The position numbers were made by a program, and so were the translations under genes. Source: Actinomycetes bacterium (GTDB lineage Bacteria > Actinomycetota > Acidimicrobiia > Acidimicrobiales > Palsa-688). From it: 8,397 nucleotides of DNA. The notes under the pieces were generated by a model. It worked only from the letters and a program-made list of their open reading frames with translations. It was not told the DNA's origin and searched no databases. The DNA lies in NCBI GenBank assembly GCA_021798075.1, contig JAJZYO010000070.1:1-8397 (forward strand). The letters run 5' to 3'. How positions within the stretch are numbered: the stretch's first letter is position 1; each line of letters begins with the position of its first letter. Shown piece after piece: positions 1-6,151 of this stretch.

Positions 1-177
1 GGAGGGGGCGTCAGCCGGCGGCCCGAGAAGTTCCTGCCCCTGCTCGAGCTCGGCACCGATATCGTGCCCGCCCGTTTCCAAAACGAGGCCGGGATAATAG
101 GTGCCGCCTACCTCGCATCGCTCCGCCAGCCCGGCCCCGAGGCCGCTCAGCCCGAGATGGTCGTAGAGCCCGGGTAG
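1..177 (+). CDS. ppgK: Polyphosphate glucokinase-like ROK kinase, C-terminal fragment (5' end outside window)
   Basis: Frame 1 is open from the left edge to a TAG at 175-177, giving the last 58 residues of a protein. It begins with GGGVSRRPEKFLP and continues with the segments DIVPARFQNEAG and IIGAAYLA. This is the C-terminal glycine-rich and 'N-[ND]-AG-[IV]-[IV]-GAA' region of ROK-family sugar kinases. The closest remembered pattern is actinobacterial polyphosphate glucokinase (GGGVSK..EKF.P....T.IVPA...N.AGIVGAA). Known family role: cytoplasmic phosphorylation of glucose to glucose-6-phosphate using polyphosphate or ATP. The catalytic Asp and the polyphosphate-binding motif lie outside the window, so polyphosphate use is inferred from C-terminal similarity only. 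The last 31 bp overlap, tail to tail, the 3' end of the ABC exporter gene on the other strand. Another ROK glucokinase is the main alternative. Confidence 0.8.
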   Translation, partial: GGGVSRRPEKFLPLLELGTDIVPARFQNEAGIIGAAYLASLRQPGPEAAQPEMVVEPG

Positions 178-2246
178 GCAACCGCCCCGTCACCGATAAC
201 CGCCTCCTCACCGATAACCGCCTCCTCACCGATAACCGCCTCCTCACCGATAACCGCCTCCTCACCGATAACCGCCTCCTCACCGATAACCGCCTCCTCA
301 CCGATAGCCCAAATGTCTCGCTCCGGCGCCGGCACCTTCTCCTGGTCTGCCTCCTGGTCTGCGAACTGAGTGTGGTACAGGTCGGCGTACAGCCCTCCCG
401 TCGCCAGCAAGTCGGCGTGCCGGCCCCGCTCGACAATCCGGCCCCCGTCGATGACCAGGATCTGGTCGGCGTCGCGCACCGTTGACAGCCTGTGCGCGAT
501 CACTATCGAGGTCCGCCCCGCTAAAACCTTCTTGAACGCCTGCTGGACCGCGAGCTCCGATTCCGAGTCGAGGTGGGCCGTGGCCTCGTCGAGCACGACC
601 ACGTCAGGGGCTTTCAAGAGCAGCCGGGCGATCGCGATGCGCTGCTTCTCGCCGCCCGAGAGCCGGTAGCCGCGGTCGCCCACCAGGGTGTCGAGGCCAT
701 CGGGTAGAGAGCTCACGAGGTCGTAGATCTGGGCGTCCCGGAGCGCGCCCCACAGCTCCTCCTCGGTGGCCCCCTGGCGGGCATAGAGAAGGTTTGTCCT
801 TATCGTGTCGTGGAAAAGGTGAGACTCCTGGGTGACTACCCCGACCACCGAGTGCAACGAGGCGAGCGTCACGTCACGCACGTCCATGCCGTTTATGCGC
901 ACGGCGCCTTGCGTCACGTCGTAAAGGCGCGCGGCCAGGTGGCTGATCGTCGTCTTGCCGGCACCCGAGGGCCCCACCAGCGCCACGAGCTGGCCAGGCT
1001 CGGCCACGAAGTCGATGTTGAACAGCACCTGCTGGCCGCTCGGGCGCTCCTGGACTGCCACCGACTCGAGCGAAGCGAGCGACACCTCTTCTGGCAGGGG
1101 GTAGCGGAAATCGACGTGCTCGAAGCGCACTTCGGCTGGCCCCCGCTCGAGGTCTACGGCACCGGGCTTGTCGTCGATCATCGGGCGAAGGTCGAGGACC
1201 TCGAACACCCGGTCGAACGAAACCAGCGCCGTCATCACGTCGACTTGCACGTTGGACAGCGAAGTGAGCGGGCCGTAGAGACGGGTCAGGTAGAGGGTCA
1301 TCGCGACCAGCGTCCCAAGGGATAGCTCGCGGTGGACCACCATGACGCCACCAAAACCGTAGAGGAGCGCGGTGGCGAGGGAGGCGGTGAGCATGAGGCC
1401 CGTAAAGAAGATGCGCCCGTACATCGCCGTCGTCACACCGATGTCGCGCACCCGCCCCGTCCTCGCCCTGAAAGACTCAGCCTCGTAGCTCGGCTTGCCG
1501 AATATCTTCACGAGGAGGGCGCCGGCGACGTTGAAGCGCTCGCTCATCATCGTGTTCATCTCGGCGTTCAACCCGTAGGCCTCCCGGGTTATGGCGGCCA
1601 GCCGCCGGCCCACCCAGCGCGCCGGGAATATGAACACCGGCAGCATCAACAGCGCCAGCACGGTGAGCTTCCAGGAGAGGACCGCCATGGCCACGAGCGT
1701 CACGGCCACGCTTATGGCGTTGCCGATCACCGAGTTGAAGGTGTTGGTAAAAGCCTCTTGGGCGCCCAGCACGTCGTTGTTGAGCCGCGATATCAAGGCA
1801 CCGGTCTGGGTGCGGGTGAAAAAGGCGATCGGCATGCGCTGGACGTGGTTGAAAACCTTGTTGCGCATGTCGAATATGAGCCCCTCGCCGACCCGGGAAG
1901 AGAGCCAGCGCTCCCAAAGGCCGAGCCCGCTGTCGAAAACGGCCAGCGCGCCCATCGCCACCGCCAGCCAGATGACGGCCGACTCCACCCCGGCCCTCCC
2001 GTGCCCGGCGAGGCCGTTTGTGAGGCGGTTGATCATCGCCCGGGCGATGAGAGGGTTGAGGTTGCCGGCAACGGCGTCGATCACGATCAGGACGAGGAAC
2101 AGCGACAGCAAGCCGGCGAAGGGCCGCGCGAACCCGAGCACCCGCTTCAGCGTCCCCTTGGGCAGCTTGTGCTTGGTCACGTTGCGGTCCTGGCGGAGCG
2201 AGCGCATGAAGCCCCAGCCGGCATTGCCCATGCCAACGTGCATCAT
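147..2246 (-). CDS. ABC exporter half-transporter (permease fused to ATPase) with a hexapeptide-repeat tail
   Basis: A 699-aa type-IV (MsbA/MDR-like) exporter subunit that would act as a dimer in the cytoplasmic membrane. Residues about 35-345 form the transmembrane domain, with hydrophobic segments near 43-60, 90-110, 170-208 and 280-303. The ATPase domain follows: A-loop FRYP (380-383), Walker A GPSGAGKTT (425-433), Q-loop Gln473, signature LSGGEKQR (529-536), Walker B VVVLDEA (549-555) and H-loop His585. All catalytic residues are intact. About 20 extra residues (VSLASLESVA) lie between A-loop and Walker A; I recall this from actinobacterial homologues, so it is a family trait. The N-terminus (WGFMRSLRQD...VTKHKL) also fits that group and supports the start at 2246, although no clear ribosome site precedes it; Met14 is an alternative. 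The conserved protein ends near residue 630. The rest is a tail with six perfect EEAVIG repeats. Substrate unknown: lipid, drug or peptide. Confidence 0.93.
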   Translation of the reverse strand: MMHVGMGNAGWGFMRSLRQDRNVTKHKLPKGTLKRVLGFARPFAGLLSLFLVLIVIDAVAGNLNPLIARAMINRLTNGLAGHGRAGVESAVIWLAVAMGALAVFDSGLGLWERWLSSRVGEGLIFDMRNKVFNHVQRMPIAFFTRTQTGALISRLNNDVLGAQEAFTNTFNSVIGNAISVAVTLVAMAVLSWKLTVLALLMLPVFIFPARWVGRRLAAITREAYGLNAEMNTMMSERFNVAGALLVKIFGKPSYEAESFRARTGRVRDIGVTTAMYGRIFFTGLMLTASLATALLYGFGGVMVVHRELSLGTLVAMTLYLTRLYGPLTSLSNVQVDVMTALVSFDRVFEVLDLRPMIDDKPGAVDLERGPAEVRFEHVDFRYPLPEEVSLASLESVAVQERPSGQQVLFNIDFVAEPGQLVALVGPSGAGKTTISHLAARLYDVTQGAVRINGMDVRDVTLASLHSVVGVVTQESHLFHDTIRTNLLYARQGATEEELWGALRDAQIYDLVSSLPDGLDTLVGDRGYRLSGGEKQRIAIARLLLKAPDVVVLDEATAHLDSESELAVQQAFKKVLAGRTSIVIAHRLSTVRDADQILVIDGGRIVERGRHADLLATGGLYADLYHTQFADQEADQEKVPAPERDIWAIGEEAVIGEEAVIGEEAVIGEEAVIGEEAVIGEEAVIGDGAVAYPGSTTISG
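191..306. repeat. 18-bp tandem repeat, six perfect copies plus partial and degenerate flanking units
   Basis: The unit CACCGATAACCGCCTCCT occurs six times without a mismatch (191-208, 209-226, 227-244, 245-262, 263-280, 281-298), followed by an 8-bp partial copy at 299-306. Read on the - strand in the exporter frame each unit encodes EEAVIG. A decayed unit (DGAVAY) follows the array in protein order, and AIG precedes it. Because the unit is a multiple of 3, copy changes keep the exporter frame. The repeats are contiguous with no spacers, so this is a minisatellite and not a CRISPR array. Perfect identity between copies suggests recent slippage expansion. The array begins 13 bp past the ppgK stop, in what would normally be the gap between two convergent genes. 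Confidence 0.97.
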
Positions 2247-2364
2247 GTGGCCACTCTGTCAGATGGCGGGCTTTTTGTGGAGCGGTTTATGACGCGCCCC
2301 CTTGCCGATGGCACGTCGGCGTCGCTAGCGCTCATGGCCTTGGTCATTCCCGGCAAGCGGGGGC

Positions 2365-2394
2365 GGCGTTCGCCAAGGGCCGAGGCGAGGCCCT
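2365..2394 (-). terminator. Candidate hairpin terminator downstream of the beta-glucosidase gene
   Basis: Thirteen bases past the glucosidase stop (2407) is a 6-bp inverted repeat, AGGGCC (2376-2381) and GGCCCT (2389-2394), with a 7-nt loop. It is followed at once by a second small hairpin, GGCG-TT-CGCC (2365-2374). Neither has a T-tract on the - strand, so this would be a GC-rich, U-poor terminator as is common in high-GC bacteria, or just chance pairing. The rest of the 160-bp gap (2247-2406) must hold the 5' leader of the ABC gene. I see only a weak CATAAA-like -10 candidate about 40 bp before that start, and no convincing -35. Confidence 0.3.
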
Positions 2395-2406
2395 CAGCAG
2401 TGCCGT

Positions 2407-3816
2407 TCAGCCAATGACGGCAAGGGCATTTGCCGCTATCAGGTCCCGGTACCACCCGAAGCTGTCCTTCCGGGCCCGCTCGCCCGTCGGGTACTCGGTC
2501 CACACGAGGCCAAAGCGCTTGGAGTACCCCTCGGCCCATTCGAAATTGTCCATGAGGCTCCACACGAAATAACCCTGTACGTCCACGCCGGCGTCGATGG
2601 CGTCCCTGACCGCCTTCACGTGCGCCTCCAGGTAAGCGACCCGGCGGGGGTCGTGGACGGCACCGTCGGGGCCTCGATAATCCTCAACGGCCACGCCGCT
2701 TTCAGTGATGTGGAGCGGGGCCTTGGTGTACTCGCTCGAAAGGCGGGTGAGCAGCGCGGTGAGGCCGGCAGGGTCGACCTCCCAGCCCATGGCCGTGCGC
2801 TCTAGCCAAGGGCGGCCCACCTGGGCCACGCCGAGGGCGGCGCTCGGGGTGCCGAGCAGGCTGTCGGGGGCGACGTAGCCCGCCTGGCGCGCCTCGCCCA
2901 ACCGGCTCGTGCTGGCGACGACGTGGCTCATGTAATAGTTGACCCCAAGGAAGTCGACGGGGCGGCCGATGAGCGCCATATCGGTGTCGCGCGCCACGTC
3001 CATCCGCAACCCCGCAGCTGCCGCCGTCGCCAGCACGTCAGCTGGGTAGCTGCCCCTGAACAGCGGGTCGAGGTACAGGCGGTTGAGGCCGCCGTCCAGC
3101 TTCCTCGCTGCCTCGACGTCCAGTTCGTGGTCGCTCGCTGGGATCTGGGGGGCGAGGTTGAGCGTTATGCCCACGGGCACTTTGGTGTCGCGCCGCACCA
3201 CCTCGCTGCCGAGGGCGTGGGCGAGCAGCAAGTGGTGCGTGGCGCGCATGGACAGCTGCGGGTCGGCCAACCCAGGCGCGTGCACCCCGATCGCGTAGCC
3301 GAGCCAAGCCGAGCACCATGGTTCGTTGAGCGTTATCCACAACCCGACTTCGTCGCCGAGAGCGGCGGTGACCATCGCCACGTATTCCCCGAAGCGTTCG
3401 GCGGTCTCCCGTACCGCCCAACCCCCCTCGTCTTGCAGAGCCTGGGGCAGGTCCCAGTGGTAGAGGGTCGCGACCGGCACGATGCCGCGCTCGCGAAGGC
3501 CAGCAGTGAGGCGTCGGTAGAAGTCCAGCCCCTCCTGGTTGGCCGAGCCCTTGCCGTCGGGCTGCACGCGGGGCCAGGCCACCGAGAACCGGTAAGCGCG
3601 GAGCCCGAGCTCGGCCATGAGGTCGAGGTCCTCACCGACGCGCTCGTAGTGGCGACAGGCCACGTCCCCCGTGTCCCCGTTAGCGGTGCGCCCGGGGGTA
3701 TGCGAGAACGTGTCCCAGATCGACACCCCACGCCCGCCCTGGTCGACGGCGCCCTCGATCTGGTAGGCGGCCGTCGAGGCCCCCCACAGGAAGCTTTCGG
3801 GGAACTCCTTTGCCAC
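2407..3816 (-). CDS. Intracellular GH1 beta-glucosidase
   Basis: A complete 469-aa glycoside hydrolase family 1 enzyme of normal length for bacterial GH1. The N-terminal signature FLWGASTAAYQIEGA is at residues 9-23. The acid/base glutamate is Glu165 in TLNEPW and the nucleophile is Glu372 in ITESG. The sugar-binding His120-Trp121 (YHWDLPQAL) and the WSLMDNFEWAEGY segment (419-431) are present. Family knowledge: retaining hydrolysis of beta-glucosides (cellobiose, aryl glucosides) or beta-galactosides. There is no signal peptide, so it acts in the cytoplasm. The nucleophile loop reads TESG instead of the commoner TENG, a change beside but not at the catalytic residue. The start is GTG at 3816, chosen because AGGAGG lies 5 nt upstream and the N-terminus then matches the family exactly. 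A LacI-type operator lies 45 bp upstream. A ppgK-like gene in the same neighbourhood could phosphorylate the released glucose. Exact substrate cannot be read from sequence. Confidence 0.96.
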   Translation of the reverse strand: MAKEFPESFLWGASTAAYQIEGAVDQGGRGVSIWDTFSHTPGRTANGDTGDVACRHYERVGEDLDLMAELGLRAYRFSVAWPRVQPDGKGSANQEGLDFYRRLTAGLRERGIVPVATLYHWDLPQALQDEGGWAVRETAERFGEYVAMVTAALGDEVGLWITLNEPWCSAWLGYAIGVHAPGLADPQLSMRATHHLLLAHALGSEVVRRDTKVPVGITLNLAPQIPASDHELDVEAARKLDGGLNRLYLDPLFRGSYPADVLATAAAAGLRMDVARDTDMALIGRPVDFLGVNYYMSHVVASTSRLGEARQAGYVAPDSLLGTPSAALGVAQVGRPWLERTAMGWEVDPAGLTALLTRLSSEYTKAPLHITESGVAVEDYRGPDGAVHDPRRVAYLEAHVKAVRDAIDAGVDVQGYFVWSLMDNFEWAEGYSKRFGLVWTEYPTGERARKDSFGWYRDLIAANALAVIG

Positions 3817-3821
3817 ACTGT

Positions 3822-3827
3822 CCTCCT
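3822..3827 (-). promoter_or_regulatory. Strong Shine-Dalgarno site of the beta-glucosidase
   Basis: The - strand reads AGGAGG here, 5 nt before the GTG at 3816. It is the only near-consensus ribosome site I found before a gene in the window, and it decides the GTG start. A second GTG (3818-3816) overlaps in another frame but leads only into a shadow frame. Confidence 0.8.
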
Positions 3828-3832
3828 CGCGT

Positions 3833-3850
3833 CGAGGCCTCGGGGCCTCG
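3833..3850 (-). promoter_or_regulatory. Leader hairpin between operator and ribosome site
   Basis: CGAGGCC (3833-3839) and GGCCTCG (3844-3850) form a perfect 7-bp GC-only-but-one stem with a 4-nt loop. It ends 5 nt from the ribosome site of the beta-glucosidase gene and 10 nt from the operator. It may be a 5' leader stem, or a T-less terminator of the glycosyltransferase transcript read from further upstream. Function is not determinable from sequence. Confidence 0.35.
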
Positions 3851-3860
3851 GTATCTGGCT

Positions 3861-3872
3861 TGAACCGGTTCA
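3861..3872. promoter_or_regulatory. LacI-family-type operator palindrome upstream of the beta-glucosidase
   Basis: TGAACCGGTTCA is a perfect 12-bp palindrome with the central CG typical of LacI/GalR-family operators (consensus-like arms around a CG pyramid). It lies 45 bp upstream of the glucosidase start, where a repressor would block transcription of a sugar-hydrolase gene. On the - strand a TANNNT-type -10 candidate (TAGCCT, 3873-3878) abuts it. The TGA of the glycosyltransferase gene (3872-3870) is inside the palindrome. No lacI gene is in the window, so the regulator would be encoded elsewhere. A chance palindrome is possible but the position and core argue for function. Confidence 0.6.
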
Positions 3873-5042
3873 GGCTACCCGACCCGGCCGCGTCCCCCGG
3901 CGGCCCGCCCAGGCGGCCTCGATCTCACCAATGGAAAGAAGTAGGTCGCGACCCCGGACCCACTCCTCGCCCGCCTTTTCCATCGTGCGGAGCCACTGCA
4001 CGTCGGTTCGCAGCCGCTTTACCTGGGCCGCCAGCCCGGCGACGTCGTCGGCTTCGACGGCCAGGTGCCGGCGCACCATCTCCCTGGTGGAGGCGATCCC
4101 GTGCCCAGCCAGGGGGGCGAAGGCCACGACGGGGCGGGGGGTGCGCAACGCTTCGAGCACCGTGACACCGGCGCCGTTGGTGACGACCACGTCCGCCGCT
4201 GCCATGGCCTCGGGCATCTGGTTTATGTAGCCAAAGACCGTCAGGCGGCCCGGGCTGCTGTCCGCCAGGGCGCGGACCTGGGCCTCGAGCTGGCTGTTCT
4301 TCCCGCAGACCGCCAGCACGTGGACGGGGGGGCCGTCCAAGTGGACGAGGGCCTCGACCCCCGCCGCCACCGCCCCCAAGCCCCAAGCCCCGCCTGTGAC
4401 CAAGACCACAAAGTCTTCTGGCGGGAGGCTGAACAAGCGGCGCGCCTCGTCGCGGCTAAAGTTCCCAAAGCCCTTCCGCACGGGCGGGGCGCCGACCCGG
4501 AGGGTGTGCTCGAGCCCTGGTAGCAGGGCATGTTCCGCAGCACTGTCGTACACCGCGAAATGCAAGTCGATACCGTTGTAGGCCCAGAGCGGGTGGACGT
4601 GGAAGGCTGGTATATAAGTGACCGTGAGGGCGTCGAGGCCCCGCTTCTTGCGCAGCCAGGCGAGCGCGCCAGAGCCGAACGGGTAGGTCGAGATGATGAC
4701 ATCGGGTGCCCGGCCCCTCAGCGCCCTTTCCAGGCGGGGCCCGAAAAAGGCTTCAGCGGCAGCTCTCGAGGCGTCGGCGACGCGCTGCGAGCGCGACAGC
4801 GCCGAGTAGGACACCTCGTAGCTCCAGGGCCACACGTTGAGCTGAAAGCTGTAGGACCAGCGGGCCAGCCTGGCAAAGCGGCGGCCCCTCACCTCCATGG
4901 TGTCCAGCTGTTCGACCTCGCAGTGGGGCCATCTCTCCCTGATAGCCTCGGTCAATGCGGCAGCGGCCGCGTTGTGGCCCTCTCCCATCTCGGCAGAGAT
5001 GATCAGGACGTTGCGCGGCAGGTCGTCGTCTCGGCCCGTCAT
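3870..5042 (-). CDS. MGDG-synthase-like GT28 glycosyltransferase (putative glycolipid synthase)
   Basis: A 390-aa two-domain GT-B protein. The N-terminal MGDG-synthase domain (about 10-170) opens with the acceptor-side glycine motif SAEMGEGHNAAAAAL (16-30) and has HVHPLW at 148-153, comparable to HPLW/HPFW motifs of this family. The C-terminal nucleotide-sugar domain (about 205-380) shows VTGGAWGLG (215-223), CGKN (246-249), VTNGAGVTVLEAL (287-299) and PLAGHG (310-315). Family knowledge: transfer of glucose or galactose from UDP-sugar to diacylglycerol or a related lipid, at the inner face of the membrane. No membrane span is evident, so it would be peripheral. The usual KPGG/KAGG-like turn is NGAG here, so donor or acceptor may differ. 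Start ATG at 5042 with a weak AGGGA-like site. It is 53 bp upstream of the glucosidase on the same strand and divergent from the DMT gene. Sugar and acceptor are unknown. Confidence 0.85.
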   Translation of the reverse strand: MTGRDDDLPRNVLIISAEMGEGHNAAAAALTEAIRERWPHCEVEQLDTMEVRGRRFARLARWSYSFQLNVWPWSYEVSYSALSRSQRVADASRAAAEAFFGPRLERALRGRAPDVIISTYPFGSGALAWLRKKRGLDALTVTYIPAFHVHPLWAYNGIDLHFAVYDSAAEHALLPGLEHTLRVGAPPVRKGFGNFSRDEARRLFSLPPEDFVVLVTGGAWGLGAVAAGVEALVHLDGPPVHVLAVCGKNSQLEAQVRALADSSPGRLTVFGYINQMPEAMAAADVVVTNGAGVTVLEALRTPRPVVAFAPLAGHGIASTREMVRRHLAVEADDVAGLAAQVKRLRTDVQWLRTMEKAGEEWVRGRDLLLSIGEIEAAWAGRRGTRPGRVA

Positions 5043-5088
5043 TAGGGTCCCTGTCTACTAGAAATGCGTACCGGTCCCGCCACAGGCC
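5043..5088. promoter_or_regulatory. Short divergent intergenic region
   Basis: Only 46 bp separate the starts of the divergent glycosyltransferase (-) and DMT (+) genes, so their promoters must overlap here or extend into the neighbouring coding regions. The only AT-rich patch is at about 5056-5065 (TACTAGAAAT on +, TAGTAG-like on -), a possible -10 for either direction. No convincing -35 or operator is visible. Confidence 0.35.
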
Positions 5089-6132
5089 ATGTTGGTCCTC
5101 GGTAGCCTACTCGCCCTCGCCTCGGGCATGCTGATGGCGCTCGCCGCCGCGCTCGAGAAGTACGAGGGCATGCGTACCGCCCTCACGAGCAAGGGCTTCG
5201 CCCTGCTCGCAGCCCTCGCCCGCCGGCCTCTGTGGGTAGTGGGCGTCGTCGCCAGCGCCCTTGGCTGGGTGCTCGAAACGGCTGCGCTCGTACTGTCGCC
5301 GGTCCCAGTGGTGGCCACCCTGCGCAACGCCGGCCGTGGCGTGCTCGTCCCCTTCGGGCGCGGCTGGCTGGCCGAGCGCTTCGGCTCGCTCGAGCTGACC
5401 GGGATCGTGCTCACGATCCTGGGCGGGGCGGTGACAGCGTTCGGGTCTTCGGGCGCTGCGATCGTGCGGAAGCCGCTCCCCAACCTCACCATGCTCGAGG
5501 TGGCCGCCGGGTGCGCGCTCTTCGCCGGCGTCGTTGCGGAACTGTCCCGGCGCCTGGCGGGCGACTTGCAGCCGGGGGTGGCCGTGACGCACCTCGAGAG
5601 CCTCCGGTCCAAAGCGGCGGGGATCGCCGCCGGCGCCGCGGTGGGGGTGCTCTTCGCCGGCACCGGCGTCTACAGCAAGGAGATCGGCGACCGGATCGCG
5701 CTCTACGGGCTGAACGGCTTCCCCTCCTCCTTCGGGAGCCCGAGCCCTTACTTGATGGTGGCGAGCACGGTGTGGGCGCAGAGCATCCTCCAGCAGGCGT
5801 TCCGGCGGGCAAACGCGGCCAGCGTCGCCTCCGCCAACGCCTCCGTCGCCTCGACCGGCCTCATCGTGGCCGGCTTCGCCCTCTACGGCCAGCACATCTC
5901 CGGGGCGCTCGGTGGCGTAGCCCTCTTCGGCGGCATCGTCGTGGCCACTGCGGGCACGATCATGCTCGCCGCGTCGCGCCCCGCTCTTCCCGTTGCCGCG
6001 ACCTTGGCCCATGTCGACCTCGACGGGGCCGGCGACGGAGCCCAGTCCGGGCACTGGGCCGAAGAACCAGACGGTGCCCGTGGAACCAGCGCTCCGCCGC
6101 CGGGACCGGTTGACGACCCTATGAGGCACTGA
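5089..6132 (+). CDS. DMT/EamA-like multi-spanning membrane transporter
   Basis: A 347-aa hydrophobic protein with roughly eight to nine membrane segments: about 2-22, 48-72, 74-92, 102-122, 135-152, 175-196, 220-238, 252-268 and 273-295. The short helices, Gly/Ala-rich packing and two similar halves fit the drug/metabolite transporter superfamily (EamA or NIPA-like). I cannot assign a substrate. The first helix carries charged EKYEG, and there are ASALGWVLETAAL (55-67) and PVPVVATLRNAGRG (71-84) motifs resembling DMT hairpins. The last about 50 residues are a soluble, Pro/Gly/Asp-rich tail that is probably disordered. ATG at 5089 is the only reasonable start: an in-frame TAG at 5059-5061 closes the frame upstream, and the ribosome site (ACAGG) is weak. 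It is divergent from the GT28 gene and convergent with ileS. Pairing with the glycosyltransferase, for example in lipid or precursor export, is speculation. Confidence 0.85.
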   Translation: MLVLGSLLALASGMLMALAAALEKYEGMRTALTSKGFALLAALARRPLWVVGVVASALGWVLETAALVLSPVPVVATLRNAGRGVLVPFGRGWLAERFGSLELTGIVLTILGGAVTAFGSSGAAIVRKPLPNLTMLEVAAGCALFAGVVAELSRRLAGDLQPGVAVTHLESLRSKAAGIAAGAAVGVLFAGTGVYSKEIGDRIALYGLNGFPSSFGSPSPYLMVASTVWAQSILQQAFRRANAASVASANASVASTGLIVAGFALYGQHISGALGGVALFGGIVVATAGTIMLAASRPALPVAATLAHVDLDGAGDGAQSGHWAEEPDGARGTSAPPPGPVDDPMRH

Positions 6133-6151
6133 CAAGAGGCACTAGCAAACA

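Noticed and set aside
191..306. Possible CRISPR array
   Set aside because: The repeats are 18 bp, directly abutting with no unique spacers, and lie in frame inside a gene. It is a minisatellite.
11..436. Minus-strand frame with repeated RRRLSV units
   Set aside because: It is the 18-bp repeat read one frame off, inside the exporter gene. It is Arg-rich with no recognisable domain.
1030..1110. Extra segment between A-loop and Walker A of the exporter as a novel insertion
   Set aside because: I recall the same VSLASLE-type segment in many actinobacterial exporters, so it is a family feature.
2247..2254. GTGGCCAC palindrome immediately before the exporter start as an operator
   Set aside because: Only 8 bp and GC-rich, expected often by chance, with no flanking symmetry.
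1332..2417. Long plus-strand frame (361 codons) opposite the ABC exporter
   Set aside because: Composition (His, Arg, Glu, Gly, Pro rich, no hydrophobic core) is typical of antisense shadows in high-GC genes; the opposite strand encodes a fully conserved transporter.
2923..4230. 435-codon plus-strand frame spanning the glucosidase and glycosyltransferase
   Set aside because: Antisense shadow covering two clearly conserved genes and the gap between them; no domain recognised.
5044..5052. AGGG-T-CCCT symmetry in the divergent gap as an operator
   Set aside because: Arms of 4 bp are too short to distinguish from chance.
5107..6135. Minus-strand 342-codon frame opposite the DMT gene
   Set aside because: Hydrophilic, His/Arg/Glu/Gly-rich shadow; the plus strand gives a coherent membrane protein.
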